Shown piece after piece: positions 1 through 10,256 of a stretch of 64,000 nt of DNA. Source of the stretch: Phyllostachys edulis (taxonomy: Eukaryota > Streptophyta > Magnoliopsida > Poales > Poaceae). Position 1 is the stretch's first letter; each line of letters opens with the position of its first letter. The notes beneath the pieces were generated by a model, which searched no databases, had not been told where the DNA came from, and saw only the letters and a list, made by a program, of their open reading frames with translations. Position numbers and translations under genes: made by a program. The DNA lies in assembly GCA_036346405.1 (NCBI GenBank), contig CM070568.1, positions 9,182,221-9,246,220 on the forward strand, written 5' to 3'.

Positions 1-7
1 TTTTCTT

Positions 8-77
8 TGGCGATAGGGTTCCTATCGCCAGTTGAAATGGCGATAGAACCTTGTCGCTATTCCAAATGGCGACAGGA
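8..77. repeat. GGCGATAGG short inverted-repeat cluster
   Basis: A perfect 10-bp inverted repeat, TGGCGATAGG and CCTATCGCCA, lies at 8-30 with a 3-nt loop. Two further direct copies of the half-motif follow, at 38-47 (one change) and 67-76 (GGCGACAGG). Dense short motifs in both orientations are typical of the subterminal regions of CACTA-type DNA transposons. No terminal CACTA sequence or transposase is visible here, so that assignment is only inferred and the element would mostly lie outside the window. Confidence 0.45.
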
Positions 78-110
78 GACCTAGTTTTTATTTTTTTTTT
101 CTGACTATTT

Positions 111-1464
111 ATTTTTATAATTATCTTAAAAATAGTATTATTTTAAAAATTTCAATATTACGTATCCCACTTGGGAATGCAAGTTAAAAACCGGATTTGC
201 ATACCCAGGAGTATATTAATAGTTTTTGGCCTATTTGGCCTCTTTATAGAATGGAATAGCAAATCTAAGCCTTTCAAGTTCGAAATAATAAAAATAACAC
301 CGCGGTATGCCAGACAAGTGACACGTATTCTCTACCACGCCTTAGATGCGTGTGACAGCATCTTACGACACTCTTGATCTGCTGCACATGCGTGCCATGG
401 ATTAGGACCGCTGGATGCACCTATTACGATTCGAAAGCACGCTATCGTGCACTTGAACCATCATAGGAGCTTGCAGCTCTCCCGGTGCGCTGCGTCTGCC
501 AATCCCACGCATGCACATGTGCCCACCACGGACAGAGTCCGCGGCAATCCGATGGGATTAATTGCAGTCCAGCTAAGAGCACCTCCAATAGTTAGAGATA
601 ACATTGTCTCTAACATATGCTACATCATTTTAGAGACAACATCTCCAATAGATAGTCGCTAGCACACTCTCCAACATTTATATTTTATAATTTTTCTTTG
701 AAACGGGCCTACATGTCAACTAGAGTAGATTAATATATCATGTCTTGTTTCACGTGCACGACAGTCTCTTCAAGAAAAGACGACTTGTGCTCTCTCTCCT
801 CACCCTCTCTCTTCTACGTAAAATTTTATTGATATGATATAACTAAGAGACGACAATAAATATATTATTGAAGATATCATAAGCGTGTCTGGGATGCTAC
901 ACGCACTCGGCACACCAGCATGCATGAGACAGGCAACTGCAGGCTTAGCTAGGCGAGCAGCAGGCTCCTGCAATGTAGCTGGCCATTATTGCGTGCGGCT
1001 CGTTCGTTGGATTGGGCAACGGTGAGACTCGAGAGTGCAAGGCAATGTAGCCAGCTAGCCATCCATTATTACAGCTGCGATCGAGTGCGAGGAGTCAATC
1101 GAGTAGGCACGTGTGCATCTATGCAACTGCCGGGACAGCTGCAGGCTACTACAGCGGTTCGGACCACAGCAGGCACATCCGGCGGTCAAGCCCATGCAGC
1201 GAATCAAGAGCACGGTCGGACGGCACACATGCGTAGCACATACTTGGGTTTTGTTCTCGTTTCATCTGAAGGGTTAATTCGAAAGTGGTATGATTTAAAT
1301 TAAACATGTATTATATGCTAGCAGAACTCAGTATAAATTGGCAATATAGTTCTAAAAGACGGGGTGTTCCAACTGAGATTTAAGCACATAAGATAAGTGT
1401 AAGTGTGTAACACTGAACTGAAGGCAGATAGCAACCAAAACATCAATTGACTTCAAGCACGAAG
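111..1464. other. Non-coding stretch, no gene recognised
   Basis: No frame here resembles a known protein and short frames are interrupted. A segment at about 586-870, starting near AGAGCACCTCCAATAG, carries short repeated words (agagacaac/gagataacat and ctccaatag twice) and looks like debris of a grass MITE; I could not find matching termini or a target duplication. From about 900 to 1250 the composition is richer in GC and contains several CATGCATG-like words. I see nothing else. Confidence 0.4.
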
Positions 1465-2583
1465 GGGCCGTTTGGTTATAGAGTCCTGAAGAGGACACGT
1501 CTGGCCAGAGTTTCCCTAGACTCTGCTTGGGTCTTGTTTGGCTTGCGATCTGCGAGAGTTCAACTTGGTGGCCTGGCCTGATACTCCCGGTGATCAAGAA
1601 GCCTGGCTCAGGCGACCGATTTCAAAGGTCAGAGTCTAGCAGGGGCAGTTAGGGGTGTTTTGTCATTGCTGTAGCTTTTCCAAAAAACAGTTTTTGGCTG
1701 GGCTGAAGTGGTGAACGGTTGTTGGGCTGAACAACTAAGCTGATGACGTTTGGTGTTTAATAGCCTTGCTGGAGCTTATGAGTTGAGAAATATCTGAAAT
1801 TCCACTGAAGCAAATAGTCGCTTGTTTGATGTCGTTTAACGACAACCGATGGCAATTAACGACAATTTACGACAACTGCAGACAATTAACGATAATTCGC
1901 ACACAAGTAAATCTTAACGACAAGTAGCGTATTTGACAGTAATTAATGACAATTGATCTAATTCCATGATTACACAAGTAATCAATTCAATGATTATATA
2001 AATAATTCATCTATATCAGAATGAAAAGAATAAAAGGAAATTAAAGAATTTCATAAATGAAAATGAAAAGGAAATGAAACAATCGACAGCGTCGGGAGGA
2101 GGCCGACGGAGGGCAGTGCCGACGTGGGAGGAGGAGGGCGGCGTTAGTGTCAGAGGAGGAAGAGAAGGGCAGCAACACTTGAGGGGGAGGAGGAGGGTGG
2201 CGTCGACGCGGGAGGAGGGCGGAGGATGGCGGTGGGAGGAGGAGGAGGGCGGCGGTCATGCCGACGTGGGAGGAGGGGGGCAGGTGGAGCCGGGTGGGCG
2301 AGCAGGCAAAGGCGGGCAGCTAGGGTTAGGGTTCAGGAGGAGGCGGAGGATGGGTTTTGTTTATTCACAAGGGGCGGGTAATTAACCCCCAACGTTAGGG
2401 ACAATCTTGGAAGACAATCCCGTCAAAGTCGTGAGAAGCTACTCCTGGGCGGCTTTTGGCCTTCACATGTTGTAAATGGCTTTGGCTTTGGGAAGCAGCA
2501 GAAAGCCGCCCATTTGGACTTGGGGTGGCTTTTGGCTTTTCCGAGCGAAAAGCCCAACTGTAGTTTTCCCAAACAAACCCTTA
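1465..2583. mobile_element. Possible non-autonomous hAT-like DNA element(s)
   Basis: The left edge reads GGGCCGTTTGG and the right edge ends CCCAAACAAACCC, which as reverse complement begins GGGTTTGTTTGG. Such GGGCYGTTTGG-type ends are common on grass hAT-like MITEs. The last 150 bases (about 2430-2583) contain internal self-complementary words (GGGCGGCTTT and AAAGCCGCCC), so they could be a separate MITE. No 8-bp target duplication was found and no transposase is encoded. The interior holds a purine-rich tract. The call is tentative and the span may comprise two unrelated elements. Confidence 0.25.
2080..2360. repeat. Purine-rich GGAGGA low-complexity tract
   Basis: About 280 bases made mostly of GGAGGA/GGGCGG words. 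Long translations on either strand are low-complexity (Gly/Arg/Glu-rich on plus, Pro/Leu/Ser-rich on minus) and carry no domain. They are by-products of composition and I do not call them genes. Tracts of this type are common in grass intergenic DNA. Confidence 0.6.
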
Positions 2584-2589
2584 GAAAAG

Positions 2590-3271
2590 TGGTTAGCGAA
2601 GAAAGAAAGAAGCTTCGACCTGCCTCCATCGCAAAGATCGAAACCGAGGTAGTTACCTTCTTTTTAAGATGGAATTACCATCCTTCCATAGCCCGCTGCT
2701 TCCCTGGATAAGAATTTGATTAACATATAAAGGTGTGCATGTTTCCATTAGTAAAAAAATGGAAATATTGTGAAGAACCCACACAGGAAAAATGTACATG
2801 AGATATTCGTCGCTCAAGGACCCCAAGTATTTTATTTCCTTTTCCACCCTACGCTTACACCTAGTTAAACTAATATCTAATTTTTGTAGTGATTATCAAA
2901 GCATATTAAACTAATATTTGATTATGTAGTGATTATTGAATTTTTGGCAGTATTAACACTTTTTAACATTGTATTTACAGAAATGGTGGTGCTCGAATTT
3001 TTTTTTTTGGCAAAAATGGCATCCCATCTGCATGGCCGCCATGCGGAGCCGCTCTGCGCCCGCCACTTCTTCTTTGCAGCCTGATTGCCGTCTTGATGGT
3101 GTTGTCGCACGGCTGCCAATTTGCCATGCGGTGAGGTTGCCGCACTGCCACCGTGCGGTGGTGCTACCGCATGGCCGCCGTGCTGTGGCCCCACCGCCCG
3201 CCATGTGCCTCCTCGCTGCACCCCCTCTGATTCTCCGATTAGGGTTAATAGCGTTTTCGTGGATTTCATAA
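2590..3271. other. Non-coding stretch with a GC-rich island
   Basis: No gene is recognised. The segment 3020-3230 is GC-rich with repeated GCCGCCATGCGG-like words in both orientations (ATGGCCGCC, GCGGTGGTG, CCGCATGGCC), giving overlapping frames on both strands with no domain. It resembles the GC-rich interior of a repeat, but I cannot name the family. Confidence 0.35.
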
Positions 3272-3580
3272 TATTTTTAAAATATAGCAAATTAGTTCTT
3301 TTTTTTTTGAAATTTTACGTGAATGCTCGTAATACAATGTACTTTCTTGTGCAATTTTTTTTCCATAATTTTCCTTGTTCTTATTTTATGTAAATGCTCC
3401 TAACACCTATGAGGGTTTCAGTTTCGACCGTGGTGGTAGGATTTTTTAAATATAGCAATTGAGTTCAAAAAATTATAAAATTTTACGTGGAGGGTCCCGG
3501 CACAATGTACTTACTTGTGTAAATTTTTCATAATTTTATTCTTTCAGATTTTTGTCCCAATTTTATATAAGTGTATTGGT
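3272..3580. repeat. Direct duplication, ~130-bp copies about 170 bp apart
   Basis: Copy 1 (about 3272-3400) and copy 2 (about 3443-3580) share the same order of blocks: TTTTTAAA(A)TATAGCAA, AGTTC, AAATTTTACGTG, ACAATGTACTT, CTTGTG, AATTTTTC/CCATAATTTT and a tail TTTTATRTAA. They have diverged by many substitutions and short indels, so the duplication is old. No coding potential is seen. Confidence 0.6.
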
Positions 3581-4240
3581 TGCACAAATTTGTAAATGTA
3601 GAAATGATGTCCAAAAATTATTATTATTTAGGCTCCTCACGCAGTGGACCTGATTGCGTACTGTTTTGACAATTTTATATGTCTAAAAAAAATGAAGGAT
3701 TTAGGTCGCGAAGATTAGGAATTTAGGTTTCAAAAATTAGGGTTTCATGATTTTATGTGGCTTGGATTGTATGAAAAAAAGCTGCATTGCAACTCTGTTG
3801 GAGACATCAATATATAATATGTTGCTTTCTAGAGACGTGCTTGTATGTAAACATCCTGGGTTACATTTTGGTGCTATACATGTCTTGACAGCATGACATA
3901 TTAGCGGTCTAGAGGAGGTTGTGGGATATTCCAAATATGCTATACTTTTCCCTACTTCTGGAAAACGATCTTTGGCCGATGAGATAGCTAATAGTGATTT
4001 TGACGTTGGGTAGGATTGCAATGTATGAATGAGGTCCACGTGAATTAGGGTTTGCAGAGCGAGGTCACATCCTAATTAGGGTTTCATGAAGTAGGGTTTG
4101 CAATGAAGTTGTAATGTACGTTTTCATACAGATATTGTCGATATTTTAAACGTTACAAGCATTACATGAAATACGCACGGGTTTATTACAATCAGGATGA
4201 AGGAGGAGGGGTATTATCACATGTAACCCGATCAAATAGG
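3581..4240. other. Non-coding stretch, no gene recognised
   Basis: Contains several copies of a short phrase (attagggtttcat / taggtttcaaaaattagg) between 3700 and 4110. No frame carries a domain and no transposon end was identified. Confidence 0.35.
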
Positions 4241-4537
4241 GCACTCTTAGTTTATTTACCAGTTTAATGTGGATGATGTTATTTAATACTGTATTGTACG
4301 ACAGGGTAGATAAGGTTGTGCATGAACCAACCGAGGGAAATATGTAGTATGCAGATCATATAATGATGTACCGTAACCTCCGAATCGTGTGCATTTTGAA
4401 GGCTAGGTACATCGTTATATGATCTGCACGCCACACATTTCCCTCAGTTGGTTCGTGCGCAATGTTATCTAGCTTGTGGTACAATACAATATTAAAGAAT
4501 ATCAACCACAGAAAACTGATAAATTAATAAAGAGCGT
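4241..4537. repeat. Long imperfect foldback (inverted repeat)
   Basis: The left arm (about 4241-4372) and right arm (about 4405-4537) are reverse complements with scattered mismatches and small indels, separated by a loop of about 32 nt. Matching blocks include GCAGATCATATAA with TTATATGATCTGC, CAACCGAGGGAAAT with ATTTCCCTCAGTTG, and TACTGTATTGTAC with GTACAATACAATA. Transcription would give a hairpin with ~130-bp arms. It could be a foldback/MITE element or a young small-RNA hairpin locus; neither a mature microRNA nor a target duplication is recognised. Confidence 0.7.
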
Positions 4538-5051
4538 CCTATAGCATAAAAAAATAGGTGTGTGCAACTAGTCTCCGTGGCAATCTCTTTTCTTGTTGAG
4601 CTTACCTCATCATATAGTAGCACCTTCGATGCATGTTCAAGGCACAAAACATGACCATTATCCTATAGCATAAAAAATAGGCACGTTAAAACATTACAAT
4701 AGTGATGAGAAATAGGCAATTTTGAAGCACGATTGATTTCTAACTCTAAGTTTATAACAGTAAGAACTAAGAAGACTTCAACAGATCACCTCTGACTTGA
4801 TAGATGCAAATGATTCGATACTTGACTAATTCTAAATGAATGGCAGAAAGCACATTCATCTTCAAATAAGTTGATTGGTGTTTGCAGTTCCTTCAAGCCA
4901 GTAGAACCTTGGTTGCCTTCCTACGACATAACAAAAACATAGCAAGGATGTCAGTGCACCGTACAGTGAAGAACGTAGCAAGGATGCAAATTATTCATAA
5001 CTCGTACAAGTTTCGCTGTACATAAGAAAATAAGGCGGAGAAAACATTATA
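4538..5051. other. Non-coding flank between foldback and MULE A
   Basis: A phrase TCCTATAGCATAAAAAATAGG occurs at the right edge of the foldback (about 4537) and again near 4660, followed by RYGT. This may be a local duplication linked to insertion of the foldback. The rest is probably the 3' flank of the MULE transposase gene that ends at 5052 on the minus strand. No gene seen. Confidence 0.35.
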
Positions 5052-6224
5052 TTACGACACTGAATAACAACTAGACGAGCTTGGTCTGTTGGTACAATCC
5101 TTCGCTGAGTACTCAGGGGTCTTGCATATCCTACACTTGCTTGTGCGGCTAATACTGGTACGCTGGCTGGCATCCATGTCATTCTGGAAGCACCGCGTCT
5201 GCCGTCGCCCCTTCGCTGTTGTCTTCAAGTCCTTGTTCGGGCCCCATTGCACCATGTCCGGCAAAAAATCCTTGTACTTCATTTTCAGGCCATACGAGTG
5301 AAACTCCGCATTCCATGTACCAAAAAGGTGCTGCATGTCATAGTACTCAGAGATGTATGGCGTACACATCTGCCTCATTTGCGCACACGCCTTGTGCACG
5401 TGCCAACATGGCTTGTGCAGGAGCTTCGGCTTGTTGCAGGTGTATGGCGCCACATCACCCAGGGTGCATTCCTATTCCTTTCCTCCCTGGTGTGACTATT
5501 GACGTGTTTCTGCCGAAGCCTGATCTCGTACTTCCTCCTAAGGCCATCAATCACTCAGATGTCGTGTATCCGGGCCTTCTCCACCTGTTTGTCCATGTGC
5601 CTCTGCATGTTCTCGGACCACTACTTGCCTTCCTCTATCTGTTGCTTAGCTGCGGTGGCTCTATTGACGAAATAACCAATAGTGCGAGTCCATGTCTTCT
5701 CGACGATCGTGGTGATAGGGAGGCACCACACACCTTTGAGGATGCTATTATACACCTTGGACATATTGGTCGTCATAATCCCGTACCTCGCACCGTCTGT
5801 GTCATACAGAAGGAACCATTTCTCCAATTCAGGAGCGCAACCATTAATCCACTCGGAGAAACTTATGGCACTATGGGGTTGCTCTCCCTCCAGTACCTCT
5901 GGAGTGAACCCCCTTGTATGCCTCGCAGTCCGGCGTTCGAGGTCTCCCCAGATAGAGTCAAACTTCCGCCTCTAGTTCTGCAGACACAATGCCTTGAACG
6001 TCTTCATGACATCGTGACTGCGGAACCGCTTGAACAAGTTAGATGTCTTCTTCACGTTCAACAGGAACCACAACCAACTTGATGTGTTCTCGCTCTCCAC
6101 AATGACAAATGCCACAGGGAGAAGCTGGTCATTCGCATCGGCTACCACCACGGTGAGGATGGTACCCTTGTACCTCCCTGTGAGGAAAGTGTCATCCATC
6201 GTCATCACGGGACGACAGAATTGG
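5052..6224 (-). pseudogene. MULE transposase copy A, C-terminal half (broken)
   Basis: This is the C-terminal half of a Mutator-like (MuDR/MULE superfamily) transposase, read on the minus strand in three frames. At 6208-5972 is the first catalytic Asp block (DDTFLTGRYKG, then LLPVAFVIVESEN and SWLWFL). At 5827-5621 is the block WFLLYDT...MTTNMSKVYNSILKG, where the conserved Glu of the family TTNxxExxN stretch is Lys. At 5453-5052 are a SWIM-like finger (CNKPKLLHKPCWH, its first Cys replaced by Tyr) and a zinc knuckle CRICKTPEYSAKDC whose His is Tyr. Relative to copy B, about 55 residues spanning the second catalytic Asp are missing after WFLLNVKK. Frameshifts and catalytic losses make it a dead copy. 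It continues across the LTR insertion at 8815. Confidence 0.85.
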
Positions 6225-6229
6225 AAGCC

Positions 6230-8345
6230 TGTAAGATCGAGGAGGGCGACTAGAGGGGGGGTGAATTGGTGGTTTTAAAAACTTCTTTGGCTAAAACTAA
6301 GTTTTTATGCGGAATTGTAAATCAATTCGGTTTTACACAATTAAAGCCTAAATCAACTAGTCTTTACTAAGTGCACCAACAATATGAGACTATATAAATG
6401 ATAGCAATCATACACATACAAGTAAGCAATTAAATACAAGAAATGTAAATTGCAATATAGTAAAGCACAAGAAATCAAACTACAATGACACAACGATGTT
6501 TTACCGTGGTGATTGGAGACTTGCCGGTCTCCCCTAATCCACGTTGAGGTAAGCCCAAAATCAATTGGACCGGCTCCACGAATTAAGCCAAAACACCTCC
6601 GAGGTAAGTCTAACCACTTGGATTGGTTCCAACAAGAATCAATACCTCGATCCACTAGGGTTGCTCTTCCTCTACTCCGGAGATGGTGAGCACCAAGCCA
6701 CTCACAAACACCCGGGTCTTCTCACAATCTTCTTTGAGAAGATCATCGAACCACAACGCCTCTATGCTGTCTAGGTTTCGGTAAACACCAAGAGTAACAA
6801 GTCGAAGACTCTCACTTGAACTAATCAAGTGTCTAAGCTCAAGTGGATACACAATCCACTACCTAATGCAACACATCAATTAGGGTTTGCCTCTCAAAGC
6901 CCACTAAGTGCAACACATACATAAAAGAGTGTAGAGGGCTTGCTCTTAGCTTAATGGAAATGAATATAGCACCAGCAACTCACTCACAACTAGCCAAGGT
7001 AGGTATTTATAGCCCACACACAAAAACTAGTCGTTGGGGGAAGATTCCAGAGAATCAGGGGGAAATCGGTCTGACCGCCAACTAATGGCCGGTCAGACCG
7101 CCCTAGCTCCAACGGCTATAAAACTAGTCGTTGAGCTCACTGCCGGTCTGACCGCCAACTAATGGCCGGTCAAACCGTCGACAGCCCAATTTATATGCTG
7201 CGGTCATATCGTCGAAGAAATTAAGGGTATCAAGAAAAACACCCTCTTTGGAATAAACGAACCGCCAAATAAAATCGAACTACCGCGACTTGGTAATCTT
7301 TATCAAAAAGCGTACTACCGCACAAACTTTTCGGTGATAGGCGGCCAGTCTGACCACTCCAACCATGCCGGTCAGACCGCTAGGTACTGGTGGTCAGACC
7401 GCCAGTCTACAGAGAGGTTTTGCACTTTGCTTCAATTCTCAATGCAAAACTCATTTGTCAATTGAAGCGTGATGCAAACATAGGTTAAAGGCAAGATTCT
7501 CAACAAGTTGCAAAACACATTTGTCGACTTTTAGAATCAATGTCACAAGGAATAAGGTACATGGACTAAACCCGTTTGCAAAACATATTCGTAAACTAAA
7601 GTCACATGTTACAAGGATTAAGCATGAGCCTCAACTATTTGCAAAAACACATTCGCAAATATTGACACCATGCTAATGAGAGCTAGAGCAAACACAATGA
7701 GCTATCAACACATGACTAACTCAAGCTACTAATCAAGACCCCTCTTAATAGTACGGCAACCTATACTAGCAATCTGGTCTTCCATCCAAACACCAAGACC
7801 GGTAAAAGACTAGGAACAAATCCTTAGCCCTAGCTAGTCATACCTTTGCCTTGCACAAACACTTGAAGCTTGATGACGCACATCTTCACTTCAAGTCCGG
7901 GTTCTTGACTTGATAATCATCAACACATGATGATTTTCTTTACTTCGGGATCTTGACTTGATGCTCATCAACACATGATGACATCCTTCATCCCGAGTCT
8001 TGATATGCATCAACACTTGATGCATCCATCACTTGCCCTCCATCAACACATGATGGATCTTATCTTAACTTGATGATCAACTCATAATCATCTCCTTTTC
8101 TTGAACATCATCGACACACGATGATTTCCTTTTCTTCAAGTTCTTGATGTGCATCAACACATGATGCATCCTTTACTCTTGAACCTTGACTTGATGACGA
8201 TCAAGTCATGATGTCATCCAAAGTCTCTTTCATCATGGGACATAACCTATTCATCCAACTCATGGAAAACATTAGTCCCACAACATGATTATCATTAATT
8301 ACCACAACATACCATTATCTCATAATGGTGGGACAAGATATTTCA
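6230..8345 (-). repeat. 3' LTR of the SIRE-like element (copy 1)
   Basis: A 2,116-bp LTR with TG...CA ends; on the minus strand it starts TGAAATATCTTGTCCC and ends CTAGTCGCCCTCCTCGATCTTACA (split here: CTAGTCGCC near 6245). It shares the CTCTAGTCGC terminal phrase, a TATAGCCTCCAC/TATTTATAG block and CGGTNNNACCG palindromes with the LTRs at 10257-12901 and 17777-23198. Palindromes are seen at 7067, 7090, 7144, 7167, 7369 and 7391. A series of cognate phrases 'catcaacacatgatg' is repeated at 7915-8215, giving a low-copy minisatellite. Confidence 0.75.
7915..8215. repeat. CATCAACACATGATG repeat series in LTR
   Basis: The phrase ATCAACACATGATG (with variants such as ATCGACACACGATG) recurs about seven times, separated by CTTGACTTGATG-type spacers. 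Each unit contains CATCA...TGATG, a short inverted repeat around AACACA. It is part of the SIRE-like LTR copy 1 and I see no equivalent of the same length in copies 2 or 3. Confidence 0.6.
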
Positions 8346-8733
8346 ATCTTTCCCCTTTTGGTAATTGATGACAACCATCCCAATTGCAAGTAATTTAATG
8401 TAGATAAATATGAGTAAGTATAAACTACACAAGTTTTGTATACTCATATGATATGTTTCAAAGTAAAGATTCTTAATATTTGTGGATAAAGGAATATGGA
8501 TCAATACTAATGAAACCAAAAAACATAGAGTGAACTCCCCCTAGATGTGTGCATACATAAATGTGTAATGAGAACATATGCACATATTCAAGTTAGACTA
8601 ATTGTGGAGTTCAATCTATATTTTGGATTTAAGGAATGCAGCAAGATATAAGATTATGATGTCGAATGCATACCTCTAGGATTTTCACCTTTTTATCCAA
8701 ATTAGACTGAGCAATAGGTATATCAATAAATAT
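8346..8733 (-). other. Remnant of 3' internal region of SIRE-like element
   Basis: This lies between the complete 3' LTR and the surviving tip of the 5' LTR. On the minus strand its end is a polypurine tract that primes plus-strand DNA in LTR retrotransposons. Phrases such as CTCCCCCTAGATGTGTGCA recall similar CTCCCCCT words in the internal remnant of copy 2 (about 13235). No reading frame survives. Confidence 0.6.
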
Positions 8734-8814
8734 GTTAGTCTCACAAATAGATTTATCATTAATCACCAAAATACTCCATTAACACATAATGGCGGGTCTA
8801 GATTTTTCAAAGCC

Positions 8815-10110
8815 CCCGATGGCCTGAGCGAAAGCCCAAAACACCCGGTCCAATATGAAGCGGTTGGGCCCTTTCTTGGCATCTTCACGCTCAATCTTGT
8901 TTATATACGTGCTAGGGTTTGATTCAGAAATCTGGTGAAGCAATTTCGGCACAAGGTTGTGTGCCTCTTCGTATGTCCCGTACATGGACTCGATGACCTT
9001 CTGCTTGGCTCATCGGACCTTGTTGTAGCTAACTGGATAGCCAACCTGATTGGCTGCTTCCGACATTAGCAGCTTGGGGGAGACAGACACGTCCGCCGCA
9101 ACTAGGTGCTTCATAAGGTTCGCCACATATGCGGAAGTCATGTTCCGATGTTGCGTTGTAGGGGCTCACTAAGCTCGCAAGTGTGGTCGATCACTGCCTT
9201 GACCGCGAATACCAAGCCGACGATCTTTGCTCGGTGAGCGCTGACCTTGCTATGGCAGTCTTCTACTATGCACCTCACTACGTAATGTCCGGGATTGTAC
9301 CGGTGCACTCGGTACACACGACTGTTGGACAATGCATACCGTGCTATAGCTTGTTGCACGGCCTCCTTGCTAGGGAAGCACTTCTTTACTAATAGGGTCT
9401 CGGCATCAAACCCCCAGTGGGAGCCTTCTTCTTGCGGCAGTATGAGCGAACGCACTACGACATCATCAACTCTCAATTCCACGTAAGGCACCTCCGATGA
9501 CACAATTCCCCTGGTTGGACCACCGGCCTGGTGTGCGTCATCATTGTTACCATCCGAGCTTGGATTGGCATCCTCGTCGAAATCCAACCCGAGAGCCTGG
9601 TTCGGTAGATACTCATGGCAGTCAATGTGGGCCGATCACCATGATTCCGCCCCCTCATTTCGCACAAAATTATACGCGGAACAATCCTCCAAGACAGCAC
9701 ATTCTGTGTTGCCATCTTTAGGCTCGGGCTACGCTTGCCGCTTGTAGAGGCCCCAGCATCATCAAGGTGGCTCGGCGCCCTCGGTAGGAAATTCACGTAC
9801 ACTATTGGCTTCCTGTAAATGGCTACCTCGGGCTGGGAGGCAATCTGCATGTACTGGCTCCATGCTACGCTTCCAGCCACCTTGTTGAGCTCCCACACAT
9901 CATTCGTGCAGGTAATCCCCTCGATCACAACTTTCTTCCTCGTTGCCTTCGTGACGAACTCCCTCCGGATGCAACTCCGAAGCTTGTGAATATTCATCGC
10001 GTCGAGCCCCTCCACTTGCACCACCTTGCACTAGTATCTCGATAGGTCCAACCCGCTGGGTCCGGTTCGTACGAGACCATCGCCATAAAACACATACAAG
10101 TCTTGCTTGT
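8815..10110 (-). pseudogene. MULE transposase copy A, N-terminal half (broken)
   Basis: This is the N-terminal half of the MULE transposase on the minus strand. It starts near 10102 with DLYVFYGDGLVRTGPSGLDL, followed at once by an in-frame stop, then a MNIHKLRSCIRREF block (to about 9960). A second frame (9587-9138) carries the MuDR-type DNA-binding region: GFDAETLLVKKCFPSKEAV, then RYNPGHYVVRCIVEDCHSKV, and the DHTCELSEPLQRN stretch. A third frame (8985-8815) gives TYEEAHNLVPKLL and GGPN/KGPNRFILDRVF-type residues leading into the catalytic region, where the LTR element is inserted. Several frameshifts. Copy B (56060-57402) is colinear. Function is that of the DDE transposase N-terminus, clearly inactive here. 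Confidence 0.85.
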
Positions 10111-10256
10111 TCGACTTTACCTAAAGCCACAACAACCACATTCACGGTACATATGTGTAATTAGATACGACAAATTGCATGCAAGTGATGGATTACATAT
10201 GTGTAATTAGATACGACTAATTATTTACCACTAAACTAATTAACAGAGACTGCATG
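10111..10256 (-). other. AT-rich 5' intron-like region of MULE A
   Basis: The phrase CATATGTGTAATTAGATACGAC occurs twice at about 10148-10215 (written here as two halves: CATATGTGTAATTAG and ATACGAC). The composition matches the AT-rich TAATTA/TACGA region upstream of MULE B (57430-57790), so it is probably the first intron or leader of the transposase gene. It is cut by the LTR at 10257. Confidence 0.45.

Larger units (their letters stand above)
6230..8809 (-). mobile_element. SIRE-like Ty1/copia element, internally deleted, inserted in MULE A
   Basis: The element runs from TGTAAGATCGAGG to GGTCTAGATTTTTCA and is flanked by a perfect 5-bp duplication AAGCC (6225-6229 and 8810-8814). Removing it rejoins the MULE A transposase sequence, as comparison with copy B confirms. 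On the minus strand it reads: first 76 bp of a 5' LTR (8809-8734), a remnant of 3' internal DNA, a purine-rich tract (AAAGGGGAAAGAT at about 8358-8346), then a complete 3' LTR (8345-6230). The purine tract preceded by a TTGTCATCAATTACCAAAAGGGG phrase resembles the 3' end of SIRE/Maximus copia elements. All of gag-pol and most of the 5' LTR are gone. Confidence 0.8.

Noticed and set aside
4241..4537. Known microRNA precursor
   Set aside because: The fold is hairpin-like, but I recognise no known mature microRNA in either arm, so I only report a foldback.
5219..6082. 287-codon plus-strand frame
   Set aside because: It is antisense to the MULE transposase, whose motifs are clear on the minus strand.
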